NCBI RefSeq assembly: GCF_001514065.1
Contig: NZ_KQ948431.1
Span: 139,434 to 203,433 of the forward strand
Direction of reading: 5' to 3'
DNA length: 64,000 bases
Source: Streptomyces antibioticus
Lineage (GTDB): Bacteria > Actinomycetota > Actinomycetes > Streptomycetales > Streptomycetaceae
Shown here: in pieces, positions 20,400-28,351 of the stretch
Layout: each line of letters starts with the position of its first letter
Numbering within the stretch: position 1 is the stretch's first letter
Made by a program: the position numbers and the translations under genes
The notes under the pieces: generated by a model
The model's database searches: none
Seen by the model: the letters and a program-made list of their open reading frames with translations, nothing else
What the model was told of the DNA's origin: nothing

Positions 20400-20879
20400 A
20401 TGGCTACTCCCGACTTCATCCGTGATCTCCGTGCCTCCGTCGGTCATCAGCTGCTCTGGCTTCCCGGAGTCGCCGCCGTCGTCTTCGACGACGAGGGCAG
20501 AGTGCTGCTGAACCGTCGCACCGACACCCGTCGGTGGTCGCTGATCGGCGGTATCCCGGAGCCGGGAGAGCAGCCCGCCGCCTGCGCCGTGCGGGAGGTG
20601 TTCGAGGAGACGGCGGTGCGCTGCGTCGCCGAGCGGGTCGTCCTCGTCCAGGCGCTGGAGCCGATCACCTACCCCAACGGTGACGTCTGCCAGTACATGG
20701 ACATCACCGTGCGCTGCCGGGCCGTCGACGGCGAGGCCCGGGTCAACGACGACGAGTCGCTGGAGGTGGGCTGGTTCGACGTGGACACCTTGCCGGAGCT
20801 GAACGAGTTCGGGAAGTTCCGCATCAAGCAGGCACTGACGGACGCACCCACATGGTTCGACCCCACTGGATCCAGCTGA
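20400..20879 (+). CDS. Nudix hydrolase
   Basis: The 159-residue protein has a Nudix box in GGIPEPGEQPAACAVREVFE followed by ETAV, which gives all the metal-binding Glu residues. The usual Gly just before the final hydrophobic position is Ala. It should hydrolyse a nucleoside diphosphate linked to another moiety; the substrate is not evident. VFDDEGRVLLNRRTDTRRWS precedes the box and EVGWFDVDTLPEL follows it, as in MutT/ADP-ribose-type members. The start is ATG 20400, with GGGTCGGGG as a purine-rich site. It is probably cotranscribed with lnt. Confidence 0.92.
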   Translation: MATPDFIRDLRASVGHQLLWLPGVAAVVFDDEGRVLLNRRTDTRRWSLIGGIPEPGEQPAACAVREVFEETAVRCVAERVVLVQALEPITYPNGDVCQYMDITVRCRAVDGEARVNDDESLEVGWFDVDTLPELNEFGKFRIKQALTDAPTWFDPTGSS

Positions 20880-20933
20880 AGTATGGGCTGCGGCCACATG
20901 GGGTGAGGTGCGGCGGCTGCCTAGGGTCGTGCC

Positions 20934-21734
20934 ATGACAGCTGCTCACGCGCTCCCGGCCCCCCACGCCCCCACGCTCGACCTCGGCGGCCGCACCGCCC
21001 TCGTCACCGGCGCCGCCGGCGGCATCGGGCGCGCCTGCGTGCTGCGGCTCGCCGCGGCCGGCGCGAAGGTGAGAGCGGTGGACCGGGACGCCGCGGGGCT
21101 GGAGGAGCTCGTCGACGCGGCCCGCGGCCTCGCGGGCGCCGTCGAACCGCACGTCCTCGACCTCACCGACCTGGACGCCGCCGAACTCGCCGCGGCCGGG
21201 ACCGACGTCCTGGTCAACAACGCCGGGCTGCAACTGGTGCGCCCCATCGAGGAGTTCCCGCCCGACGTCTTCCACACGGTGCTCACCGTGATGCTGGAGG
21301 CCCCGTTCCGGCTCGTGCGGGGCGCCCTGCCGCACATGTACGGGCAGGGCTGGGGCCGCATCGTCAACATCTCCTCGGTGCACGGGCTGCGCGCGTCCGC
21401 CTTCAAGTCGGCGTACGTGGCCGCCAAGCACGGCCTGGAGGGCCTGTCCAAGACGGCCGCCCTGGAGGGCGCCCCGCACGGGGTCACCTCCAACTGCGTG
21501 AACCCCGCCTATGTGCGCACCCCCCTGGTCGAGAATCAGCTCGTCGACCAGGCGCGGGCGCACGGCATCCCCGAGGAGCGCGTCCTGACCGAGGTGCTCC
21601 TTCAGGACAGCGCGGTCAAGCGGCTGATCGAACCGGCGGAGGTCGCCGACGCCGTCGCGTATCTGTGCGGCCCGCACGCCTCGTTCGTGACCGGCACGTC
21701 CCTGGTGCTGGACGGGGGCTGGACGGCGCACTGA
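20934..21734 (+). CDS. 3-hydroxybutyrate dehydrogenase (SDR family)
   Basis: The 266-residue classical SDR has the NAD-binding TGAAGGIG motif, VNNAGLQLVRPIEEFP, the catalytic Ser in NISSVHGLRAS and the YVAAKHGLEGLSKT active site Tyr/Lys pair. LVENQLVDQARAHGIPEE and SFVTGTSLVLDGGWTAH are typical of D-3-hydroxybutyrate dehydrogenase, which oxidises 3-hydroxybutyrate to acetoacetate. Its neighbours are a GAF/PucR regulator on the same strand and a convergent MHS-type carboxylate transporter, consistent with a small ketone-body or short-acid utilisation group. The start is ATG 20934. Confidence 0.9.
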   Translation: MTAAHALPAPHAPTLDLGGRTALVTGAAGGIGRACVLRLAAAGAKVRAVDRDAAGLEELVDAARGLAGAVEPHVLDLTDLDAAELAAAGTDVLVNNAGLQLVRPIEEFPPDVFHTVLTVMLEAPFRLVRGALPHMYGQGWGRIVNISSVHGLRASAFKSAYVAAKHGLEGLSKTAALEGAPHGVTSNCVNPAYVRTPLVENQLVDQARAHGIPEERVLTEVLLQDSAVKRLIEPAEVADAVAYLCGPHASFVTGTSLVLDGGWTAH

Positions 21735-21784
21735 GCGGTGCGGCCCTCCGGGGTTTTCCACAGGGCTGACGAGGTGAGCGTGCG

Positions 21785-23728
21785 ATGAGGAATCCTGTGA
21801 GCATGTCCCGCGATCACGTGCAGTCCGCCGAACGCCCGACCGGCAGCGCCGAGGCCCCGTTCCTCGCACTGCTGGCCCGGGGCGCGTCCGCCGACGCCTA
21901 CGAACAGCCGGTGCTGCTCGCCCGCGCCGAGGGACACCCCGCCGAGCGGATCGCCGAGCTGGAGGCGGCCAAGCTGGTCGCGCTGCGCGTGCGCTCGGAG
22001 CTGGAGGGCAGGCGCCGCCGCGAGGCCGAGCTGTCCGCGCTCTTCGAGACCGCGCACGACCTGGCGGGACTGCGCGACCTGGACGCCGTCCTGCGGGCGA
22101 TCGTCCAGCGCGCCCGGTCGCTGCTCAACACGGACGTCGCCTACCTCAGCCTCCACGACCCCGCCCGGGGCGACACCTACATGCGGGTCACCGAGGGCTC
22201 CGTCGCCGCCCGTTTCCAGCAGCTGCGGCTCGGCATGGGAGAGGGGCTCGGCGGCCTCGTCGCGCAGACGGCGCGCCCCTATGTCACCGACGACTACTTC
22301 AAGGACGACCGCTTCCAGCACACCCGCGCCATCGACGCCGGGGTGCGGGACGAAGGCCTGGTGGCCATCCTCGGCGTGCCCCTGACGCTGGGGCACCACG
22401 TCATCGGGGTGCTGTTCGCCGCCGACCGGCGGGCCCGGGTCTTCGAGCGGGAGCAGATCGCGCTGCTCGGCTCCTTCGCCGCGCTGGCCGCGGCCGCCAT
22501 CGACACCGCCAACCTCCTCACCGAGACCCGCTCGGCCCTCGCCGACCTGGAGCGGGCCAACGAGATCATCCGCGACCGCAGCGGCGTCATCGAGCGCGCC
22601 TCCGACGTCCACGACCGGCTCGCCGAACTCGTGCTGCGCGGCGGCGGGGTGCACGACGTGGCGGCGGCCGTCGCCGAGGTCCTGCACGGCACGGTCGAGT
22701 TCCTGGACACCGGCGCCGCACCGGCCGACGCCCTGGAGACGTCCCGCGCCGAAGGACACGCGGTACGGCACGGCGACGACTGGATCGCCGCAGTCGCCGC
22801 AGGCGGTGAACTCCTCGGCGCGCTCGTCCTGCACGGCCACCCCGGGCTCGACCCCGTCGACCAGCTCACCCTGGAGCGCGCGGCGATGGTCACCTCGCTG
22901 CTCCTGCTCGCCAGACGCTCCGCCGCCGAGGCCGAACAACGCGTCCGCGGCGAGCTCCTCGACGACCTCCTCGACGCCCGCGACCGCGACCCCCGTCTCC
23001 TGCGCGAGCGCGCCTCCCGCCTGCACGCCGACCTCGACGCCACCCACGTGGTCCTCGCCGCCCGCCTCGACGGCACCACCGCCGACGCCGAGCAGGAGGC
23101 CGACGCCCGCAGGCGCCTGTGGTCCGCCGCCTCCCACCTCGCCGCCACCCGGCACGGCCTGGCCGCCGCCCGCGACGGCGGCACCGTCCTGCTGCTCCCC
23201 CTGAAACCCGGCGACACCGCGACCGCCCTGGCCCGCCGCACCGCCCACCACCTCGGCACGGCCGTCCACGAGGCCGTCACCGTGGGAGCCTCCGCCCCCG
23301 TCGAGGACCTGGTCACCCGCCCGGACACCGTGACCGCCGCCTACGAGGAAGGCCGCCGCTGCCTCGACGCGCTGCGGCTCCTCGGCCGCACCGGGGACGG
23401 GGCGGCCGCCGAGGACTTCGGGTTCCTGGGCCTGCTGCTGGCCGGCGACCGCGACATCACCGGCTTCGTCGACCGCACCATCGGCCAGGTCGTCTCGTAC
23501 GACGAACGACGCGGCACGGATCTGCTGCGCACCCTCGACGCCTACTTCGCCTGCGGCATGAGCCCGGCCCGCACCAAGGACGAACTGCACGTCCATGTGA
23601 ACACCGTCGCCCAGCGCCTGGAGCGCATCGGCCGTCTCCTCGGCGACGACTGGCAGAGTCCCGCCCGCGCGCTGGAGATCCAGCTCGCGCTGCGGCTGCA
23701 CGTGCTCTCCGCATCCGCACCGCACTGA
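21785..23728 (+). CDS. GAF-domain transcriptional regulator with PucR-type C-terminal HTH
   Basis: The 647-residue protein has a short coiled N-terminal part, a GAF sensor domain at residues about 95-250 (LRDLDAVLRAIVQRARSLLN; GMGEGLGGLVAQTARPYVTD; ILGVPLTLGHHVIGVLFAAD) and a central region with a PucR-like GGDEF-related fold. The C-terminal PucR helix-turn-helix is LLRTLDAYFACGMSPARTKD and NTVAQRLERIGRLLG. Such regulators sense small ligands and activate catabolic genes. It lies 50 bp after the 3-hydroxybutyrate dehydrogenase gene, so it may control that gene and the convergent transporter. ATG 21785 has a GAGG site; ATG 21803 is an alternative. Confidence 0.9.
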   Translation: MRNPVSMSRDHVQSAERPTGSAEAPFLALLARGASADAYEQPVLLARAEGHPAERIAELEAAKLVALRVRSELEGRRRREAELSALFETAHDLAGLRDLDAVLRAIVQRARSLLNTDVAYLSLHDPARGDTYMRVTEGSVAARFQQLRLGMGEGLGGLVAQTARPYVTDDYFKDDRFQHTRAIDAGVRDEGLVAILGVPLTLGHHVIGVLFAADRRARVFEREQIALLGSFAALAAAAIDTANLLTETRSALADLERANEIIRDRSGVIERASDVHDRLAELVLRGGGVHDVAAAVAEVLHGTVEFLDTGAAPADALETSRAEGHAVRHGDDWIAAVAAGGELLGALVLHGHPGLDPVDQLTLERAAMVTSLLLLARRSAAEAEQRVRGELLDDLLDARDRDPRLLRERASRLHADLDATHVVLAARLDGTTADAEQEADARRRLWSAASHLAATRHGLAAARDGGTVLLLPLKPGDTATALARRTAHHLGTAVHEAVTVGASAPVEDLVTRPDTVTAAYEEGRRCLDALRLLGRTGDGAAAEDFGFLGLLLAGDRDITGFVDRTIGQVVSYDERRGTDLLRTLDAYFACGMSPARTKDELHVHVNTVAQRLERIGRLLGDDWQSPARALEIQLALRLHVLSASAPH

Positions 23729-23755
23729 CCCCCGTACGCGAGGCGCGTACGGGGG
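23729..23755. terminator. Perfect 12-bp hairpin between convergent genes
   Basis: Bases 23729-23740 (CCCCCGTACGCG) pair perfectly with 23744-23755 around a 3-nt loop, directly after the PucR-type gene stop and before the convergent transporter stop. It is well placed as a bidirectional terminator. Confidence 0.8.
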
Positions 23756-23770
23756 CCGGTTCCTCAAAGG

Positions 23771-25156
23771 TCAGACGGTGCGGGCGTCCGCCGGTGCCGT
23801 CGGCACGGACTCCGCGTCGGCCGTGGACTCCACGTCGGCCAGGTCCCGGTTGCGGGTCTCCTTGGCCACGCCCACCGCGATCAGCGTGAGCACCGCCGCG
23901 GCGATGACGTACAGGGCGATCGGCGTGGAGCTGCCGTAGTCGTCCAGCAGCGCGGTGGCGATGAGCGGTGCCGGGGCGCCCGCCGCGACCGAGGCGAACT
24001 GGGCGCCGATCGAGGCACCCGAGTAGCGCATCCGGGTCGCGAACATCTCGGCGAAGAACGCGGCCTGGGGCGCGTACATCGCACCGTGCAGCACCAGACC
24101 CACGGTGATGGCGAGGATCAGGTTGCCGAAGTCACCGGTGTCGATGAGGGAGAAGAACGGGAACATCCACAGGCCGATGCCGGCCGCGCCGAGCAGATAC
24201 ACCGGACGCCGTCCGATCCGGTCGGACAGCGCGCCCCACAGCGGGATCACCGCGAAGTGCACCGCCGAGGCGATCAGGACCGCGTTGAGGGCGGTCTGCT
24301 TGGAGACGTCCGCCGCGGTGGTGGCGTAGACGAGGATGAACGCGGTGATGACGTAATAGCTGATGTTCTCGGCCATGCGCGCGCCCATCGCGACCAGGAC
24401 GTCACGCCAGTGGTGGCGCAGCACGGAGACCAGCGGCAGCTTCTCCGCGCCGGTGTCCTGTTCGGCCTTGCGGGCCTCGGCCTGCGCCAACGCCTGTTTG
24501 AAGACGGGCGATTCATCGACAGAGAGACGAATCCACAGGCCGACCATCACCAGGACGCCGGAGAGCAGGAACGGTATCCGCCAGCCCCAGCTGGTGAAGG
24601 CGCTGTCCGAGAGGACCGCGGTGAGCAGGGACAGCACGCCGGTGGCCAGGAGCTGCCCCGCGGGCGCGCCGGTCTGCGGCCAGGAGGCCCAGAATCCGCG
24701 CCGCCTGGCGTCCCCGTGCTCGGACACCAGCAGAACGGCCCCGCCCCATTCACCTCCGAGCGCGAAGCCCTGGACCAGACGCAGCGCGGTCAGCAGTACG
24801 GGGGCCGCCGAGCCGACCGTCGCGTGCGTGGGCAGCAGACCGATCGCGAACGTCGCCCCGCCCATCAGCAACAGGCTCAGCACCAGCAGCTTCTTGCGGC
24901 CGAGGCGGTCGCCGTAGTGCCCGAAGACGAGGGCACCGAGTGGCCGGGCGGCGAAACCGACGGCGTACGTGAGGAACGACAGCAGCGTGCCGACCAGGGG
25001 GTCGGAGTCCGGGAAGAACAGCTTGTTGAAGACGAGGGCGGCGGCGGAGCCGTAGAGGAAGAAGTCGTACCACTCGATGGTCGTGCCGATGAGGCTGGCG
25101 GCGACGATGCGACGCAGGTTCGTGGGTGGTGGGGGAGCGGTGGTTCCGGAGGCCAT
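23771..25156 (-). CDS. MFS transporter of the metabolite:H+ symporter (MHS) family
   Basis: The 461-residue protein has 12 predicted membrane segments and the MHS signature region (RRIVAASLIGTTIEWYDFFL; LFFPDSDPLVGTLLSF; FGHYGDRLGRKKLLVLSLL). ALRLVQGFALGGEWGGAVLL and a repeated GALSDRIGRRPVYL loop in the C-terminal half also fit. Relatives take up carboxylates such as shikimate, ketoglutarate, proline/betaine or citrate. Next to a 3-hydroxybutyrate dehydrogenase and a ligand-sensing regulator, a short organic acid is a reasonable guess. The start is ATG 25156. Confidence 0.92.
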   Translation of the reverse strand: MASGTTAPPPPTNLRRIVAASLIGTTIEWYDFFLYGSAAALVFNKLFFPDSDPLVGTLLSFLTYAVGFAARPLGALVFGHYGDRLGRKKLLVLSLLLMGGATFAIGLLPTHATVGSAAPVLLTALRLVQGFALGGEWGGAVLLVSEHGDARRRGFWASWPQTGAPAGQLLATGVLSLLTAVLSDSAFTSWGWRIPFLLSGVLVMVGLWIRLSVDESPVFKQALAQAEARKAEQDTGAEKLPLVSVLRHHWRDVLVAMGARMAENISYYVITAFILVYATTAADVSKQTALNAVLIASAVHFAVIPLWGALSDRIGRRPVYLLGAAGIGLWMFPFFSLIDTGDFGNLILAITVGLVLHGAMYAPQAAFFAEMFATRMRYSGASIGAQFASVAAGAPAPLIATALLDDYGSSTPIALYVIAAAVLTLIAVGVAKETRNRDLADVESTADAESVPTAPADARTV

Positions 25157-25377
25157 GAGCGCCACTTCCTCGTGTGCGGTGGGGACGGGTAGGTGCTGTG
25201 CGTGCTGGCACACCGTAGGAAGGCGCAGATCAGGCTGATATGTGGTGGGACACCATAGTTCAGCGGTGGAGTGTGAGCGTGTCACCCGACGGTGACCGCG
25301 CCCCCGTACAACTCCTGTCACTGCGGACGCGTCTCTGAAAGCAGGGACACAACAGGCACTGTCAGGGGGACCCTGCC
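25157..25377. promoter_or_regulatory. Divergent intergenic region between MHS transporter and DUF5937 regulator
   Basis: This 221-bp region should contain promoters for both divergent genes. It has TGGTG-GGA-CACCA (25243-25255) and, just before the TTG start, CAGGG-GGA-CCCTG (25363-25375). The second inverted repeat overlaps the ribosome-site purines of the regulator, so it could occlude translation or act as an operator. No experimentally known box is recognised. Confidence 0.35.
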
Positions 25378-26403
25378 TTGTTACGAGTTCACTTCACCGC
25401 CGAGGACCTGGCGCACGTCACGGTCGCCACGGCGCTGGACCCGCTGTGGGAGACGATGCTCGGCGTCCAGCAACTGAGTCAGGGAGCGCGGGGGACGCCC
25501 GCTCTGAAGGGCTGGCGGCGGCAGGCACGCGGCGTCATCGGGCACGGCGAACGGGCCGGCGCGGTGAGAATGCTGAGCACCCTGCTGCCTGCCCACGGCT
25601 ACTTCCCGGACTTCCTCACACCGGCCGCGGCGGAGGCAGGGCTGAGCGCCGGCCTCGACGCGGTCCGCGCCACCCCGCGGCACCGGCTGCGCGGCGAACT
25701 GGAACAGCTCGTCGGCGCCGCGCGGCCGCAGCGCCGGCCGGTGTCGGCCTGGATGCAGGACCTGGCCCGCGCGGACCGCGGGCGGATGGCCGACCTGGCC
25801 GAGGCCATCCGGACCGTGCACGACAGCGTGATCGCCCCGGACTGGTCGGAGGCCGAGGCCCAGGTCGAAGGGGACCGCGCGCGACAGGCACGGATCCTGC
25901 GGGACTCCGGGACGGACGGTCTGCTCGGCTCGCTGAGCCCGCTCGTGCGCTGGGAACCGCCGGTGCTGCATGTCGCCTACCCGGTCGACCGTGACCTGCT
26001 GCTGGCCGGACGGGGGCTGAGGCTGATTCCGTCGTACTTCTGCCGCCGTTCGCCGATCGCGCTGGCCGACGCGGGACTGCGCCCGGTGCTGGTCTATCCC
26101 GTCGACCACAGCGTGCACCGCGCCGTTCCGGCCTCGTGCGAGACCTCTCCGCAGGCGCTGGGCCAGCTGCTGGGCCGTACCCGGGCGCGTACGCTGACGG
26201 CGCTGCACGAAGCGGCCACCACCGGCGAACTCGCGCGCCGACTGCGGATCTCGCCGGCCTCGGCCAGCCAGCACGTGCACGCGTTGGCCGCCGCCAATCT
26301 CGTACGCAGCCACCGCACCGGCAACCATGTGCTGCACACCCTGACCCCGCTCGGCGCGGCCGTGCTGACCGGGCGTCTTCCGGGCAACAGGGCCGTGACC
26401 TGA
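25378..26403 (+). CDS. DUF5937/ArsR-type winged-helix regulator with a TTA second codon
   Basis: The 341-residue protein begins with the family-typical LRVHFTAEDLAHVTVATALD, then a long helical N-terminal domain (residues about 1-230). It ends with an ArsR-like winged helix (about 255-335: TTGELARRLRISPASASQHV and HTLTPLGAAVLTGRL). An in-frame TGA 42 bp upstream leaves TTG 25378 as the only usable early start, with AGGGGGA about 10 bases before it; the next Met is residue 27, inside the conserved region. Codon 2 is TTA, the rare leucine codon read by bldA tRNA in Streptomyces, so translation is probably development-dependent. It is the first gene of the peptide island. Confidence 0.85.
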   Translation: MLRVHFTAEDLAHVTVATALDPLWETMLGVQQLSQGARGTPALKGWRRQARGVIGHGERAGAVRMLSTLLPAHGYFPDFLTPAAAEAGLSAGLDAVRATPRHRLRGELEQLVGAARPQRRPVSAWMQDLARADRGRMADLAEAIRTVHDSVIAPDWSEAEAQVEGDRARQARILRDSGTDGLLGSLSPLVRWEPPVLHVAYPVDRDLLLAGRGLRLIPSYFCRRSPIALADAGLRPVLVYPVDHSVHRAVPASCETSPQALGQLLGRTRARTLTALHEAATTGELARRLRISPASASQHVHALAAANLVRSHRTGNHVLHTLTPLGAAVLTGRLPGNRAVT

Positions 26404-26915
26404 GGTTTTCGGCGCCTGCTGAAACGGTTGGCCGGTCAGGTGCCGCACCCCGCAGGCTGGGGGGAACCATCCGGGGGGTTTGACCGGCCCCGACCGGAAG
26501 ACCAGGGGGATCTGGCATGACATCTCGCGCGCCCTGCCCGGCTGTGCCGACCGAACCGCTCGCCGACGCCGAGACGCCGGGAAGACCCGCGCGCGTCTAG
26601 GACGAGTCGCCTTCGGGCGACGGGACTTCAGGGCGACCGACCGCAGGGCCGAACCCGCATCCACCGCCGTGGCCGATGCAGGGGCGTCGTGCCGCGTCGG
26701 CCTGGACAGGCGGCGCGTGCGGTTTCCGGGCGGGTGCGTTGCGGCCTGCTCGCGTCTCGCGCCTCCGTGGCGCTGCGGCCGATCCGCCGCGCCGACATGA
26801 GGTCGGCGGCCTTGCCTGTCGCGCCGCGGGCGCCCCGGACGGCTGCGCCTTGCGGTGCCCTTCGTCCTTGTCCTGGACACCGGCCTGCTTCCCCATCACC
26901 GATCAAGGAGTACGA
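26404..26915. other. 512-bp gap between the two regulators of the peptide island
   Basis: There is no long gene in this stretch. It contains one short candidate frame with a good ribosome site (26517-26600, listed separately) and related GGCCGGTC and GACCGGCC motifs near 26430-26490. The right end carries AAGGAG, the ribosome site of the AraC gene. Longer open frames here lack ribosome sites and family similarity, and I treat them as GC-driven. Confidence 0.4.
26517..26600 (+). CDS. Possible 27-residue small protein
   Basis: ATG 26517 is preceded by AGGGGGATCT at suitable spacing and opens a 27-codon frame starting MTSRAPCPAVPTEP and ending RPARV before TAG. It has one cysteine and is rich in Pro and Ala. 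It could be a leader peptide or a chance frame. It is listed because the ribosome site is good and it lies in a long gap between two regulators. Confidence 0.25.
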   Translation: MTSRAPCPAVPTEPLADAETPGRPARV

Positions 26916-27926
26916 GTGGAGAACGTCTCGGAGTCTGTCCTGTACGAGGGACACGACCTGGCGCGCATGCACGACGTGGTGGCCGCCCAGTTCGCCCCGC
27001 ACCGGCTGAGACTCCTCGGAAAGCCGGCCGCGCCGGCCCGTCTGCTCAGGAGCGGCACGCAAGGCGACATCGCCCTCTACCGCTTGGGCCACGGAGCCGA
27101 GGTCGAGATACGCCCCGTCCCCCAGCACGGCTCGTATCTGATCCACCTGCCGCTGGCCGGCCGCAGCAGTCTGGTGGTCGACGGAGAACCCGTGGCCACC
27201 ACGCACGATGTCGTCAGCCCGGGACAACGGCTGGAGATCCGCCGTTCCCACGACAACGACATGATGATCGTGCGTATCCCGCGACCGGTGCTCGACCGGG
27301 CGGTCGAGTCGCACGGCATCACCGCCGACCGGGGTGCTCCGGTCCGTTTCGCGCCCGCCGTCGACAGCCGATGTCCCGGCTCACGCGCCTGGCTGCGCAC
27401 GCTGCACGCCTATGCCGAGGCGATGCAGAGCGGACTGCTGGCCCGCTCGCCGCTCGGGGCCCGGCACTTCGAACAGCTGCTGGTGCACGGGCTGCTGGAC
27501 AGCCAGCCCAGCGGCCTCAGCGAGTCCCTGCGGCGCTCCGCCCGGCATGCCGCGCTGCCGAGCGCACTGCGCCGGGCGATCACGTACTGCGAGGAGCACG
27601 CCGCCGAACCGGTGTCCACCGCCGACATCGCGCTCGCCTCGCGGCTGAGTGTCCCGGCCCTGCGGGCCGCCTTCCGCGCCCACCTCGACCTCACGCCGCT
27701 CATGTACCTGCGCAGGGTCAGGCTCGACGCCGCACACCGGGACCTGGTCGCGATCGCCGAGGGCCGGGACGACGGCACGGTCACCGACGTGGCACTGCGC
27801 TGGGGCTTCGTCCACCTGGGACGCTTCGCCGCGTTCTACAAGGCCACCTACGGCATGCCGCCGTCGAGCACGGCCGGTCTGCGCGACTATCCGGAAACCG
27901 CTCGTATCCGGTCCGCCTGCGGATAG
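26916..27926 (+). CDS. AraC-family transcriptional regulator
   Basis: The 336-residue protein has an N-terminal AraC-binding-like cupin region (residues about 30-190; HGSYLIHLPLAGRSSLVVDG and VSPGQRLEIRRSHDNDMMIV). The C-terminal AraC double helix-turn-helix covers about 215-325 (STADIALASRLSVPALRAAF, LDLTPLMYLRRVRLDAAHRD, DVALRWGFVHLGRFAAFYKA). The start is GTG 26916, with AAGGAG seven bases upstream; longer in-frame readings lack a ribosome site. It sits 107 bp before the cysteine-rich peptide gene in the same direction and is the obvious local activator candidate for it. Confidence 0.9.
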   Translation: MENVSESVLYEGHDLARMHDVVAAQFAPHRLRLLGKPAAPARLLRSGTQGDIALYRLGHGAEVEIRPVPQHGSYLIHLPLAGRSSLVVDGEPVATTHDVVSPGQRLEIRRSHDNDMMIVRIPRPVLDRAVESHGITADRGAPVRFAPAVDSRCPGSRAWLRTLHAYAEAMQSGLLARSPLGARHFEQLLVHGLLDSQPSGLSESLRRSARHAALPSALRRAITYCEEHAAEPVSTADIALASRLSVPALRAAFRAHLDLTPLMYLRRVRLDAAHRDLVAIAEGRDDGTVTDVALRWGFVHLGRFAAFYKATYGMPPSSTAGLRDYPETARIRSACG

Positions 27927-27986
27927 TTCGTCAACTGCCTCTTCCCTAGCGTTGGTTGCACGAAAGCGGGTCCACCAGGACTCGAC

Positions 27987-28006
27987 CGGCCGGGGATTCC
28001 CGGCCG
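27987..28006 (+). promoter_or_regulatory. 8-bp hairpin in the leader of the peptide gene
   Basis: CGGCCGGG (27987-27994) pairs with CCCGGCCG (27999-28006) around loop GATT, 15 bases before the GGGAGGAG ribosome site of the peptide gene. It could terminate AraC-gene transcripts or stabilise the peptide mRNA 5' end. Confidence 0.4.
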
Positions 28007-28033
28007 ACGCACACCCACACGGGAGGAGACACC

Positions 28034-28255
28034 ATGAGCACGCTGAGCGCCCTCGCCGACAAGCTGCTGAGCCACATCGTGCCGAGTCAGGCCGCGCATG
28101 CCGCGTCGACCGGTGCCAACGGCTGCTGGATCGAGCAGCGGGTCTGCAACCCGCACTGCCCCTTCTGGTACTACAAGGAGGACCTCTACTGGAAGTGCAG
28201 CGACGGCACCTCCTTCTGGTCGCAGACGGGCTGCACGGAGTCGGACAACTGCTGA
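28034..28255 (+). CDS. Precursor of a disulfide-rich secreted peptide (73 aa, six Cys)
   Basis: I do not recognise a named family. The N-terminal part (residues 1-24, MSTLSALADKLLSHIV then PSQAAHAA) is amphipathic rather than strongly hydrophobic and ends in AHA/HAA, a plausible signal-peptidase-type cleavage site. The rest (about 49 residues) has six cysteines at 31, 38, 42, 55, 67 and 73, enough for three disulfides. It also has four tryptophans (32, 45, 53, 62) within aromatic clusters, and is net acidic. ATG 28034 has an excellent GGGAGGAG site. It is followed by MauE, MauD-like, ABC exporter and signal peptidase genes, which fits oxidative folding, export and leader cleavage of this product. 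Function (bacteriocin, signal or other) is inferred only. Confidence 0.8.
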   Translation: MSTLSALADKLLSHIVPSQAAHAASTGANGCWIEQRVCNPHCPFWYYKEDLYWKCSDGTSFWSQTGCTESDNC

Positions 28256-28296
28256 CCCGTGCCCCCGAGTCGGCACAGTGACGTGACCTGAACGAA

Positions 28297-28329
28297 GCGT
28301 CGCGCCCCGGTGATAGCGGGGCGCGACGC
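28297..28329 (+). terminator. Perfect 13-bp hairpin between peptide gene and mauE
   Basis: GCGTCGCGCCCCG (28297-28309) pairs without mismatch with 28317-28329 around a 7-nt loop. It lies 41 bp after the peptide stop and 22 bp before the next start. A partial terminator or RNA-stabilising element here would give much more peptide mRNA than machinery mRNA, an arrangement common in bacteriocin operons. Confidence 0.75.
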
Positions 28330-28351
28330 GTCATCCAGAGGTGAACCCTCC

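Noticed and set aside
18510-21869. Long minus-strand open frame running upstream of the O-antigen-ligase-like gene across lnt, Nudix and SDR genes
   Set aside because: It is antisense to three genes with intact catalytic motifs; only the part below 18509 codes for a recognisable protein.
25381-26880. Minus-strand 499-codon frame opposite the DUF5937 regulator and the following gap
   Set aside because: Low-complexity Arg/Gly/Pro composition and no ribosome site; the plus-strand regulator has clear domains.
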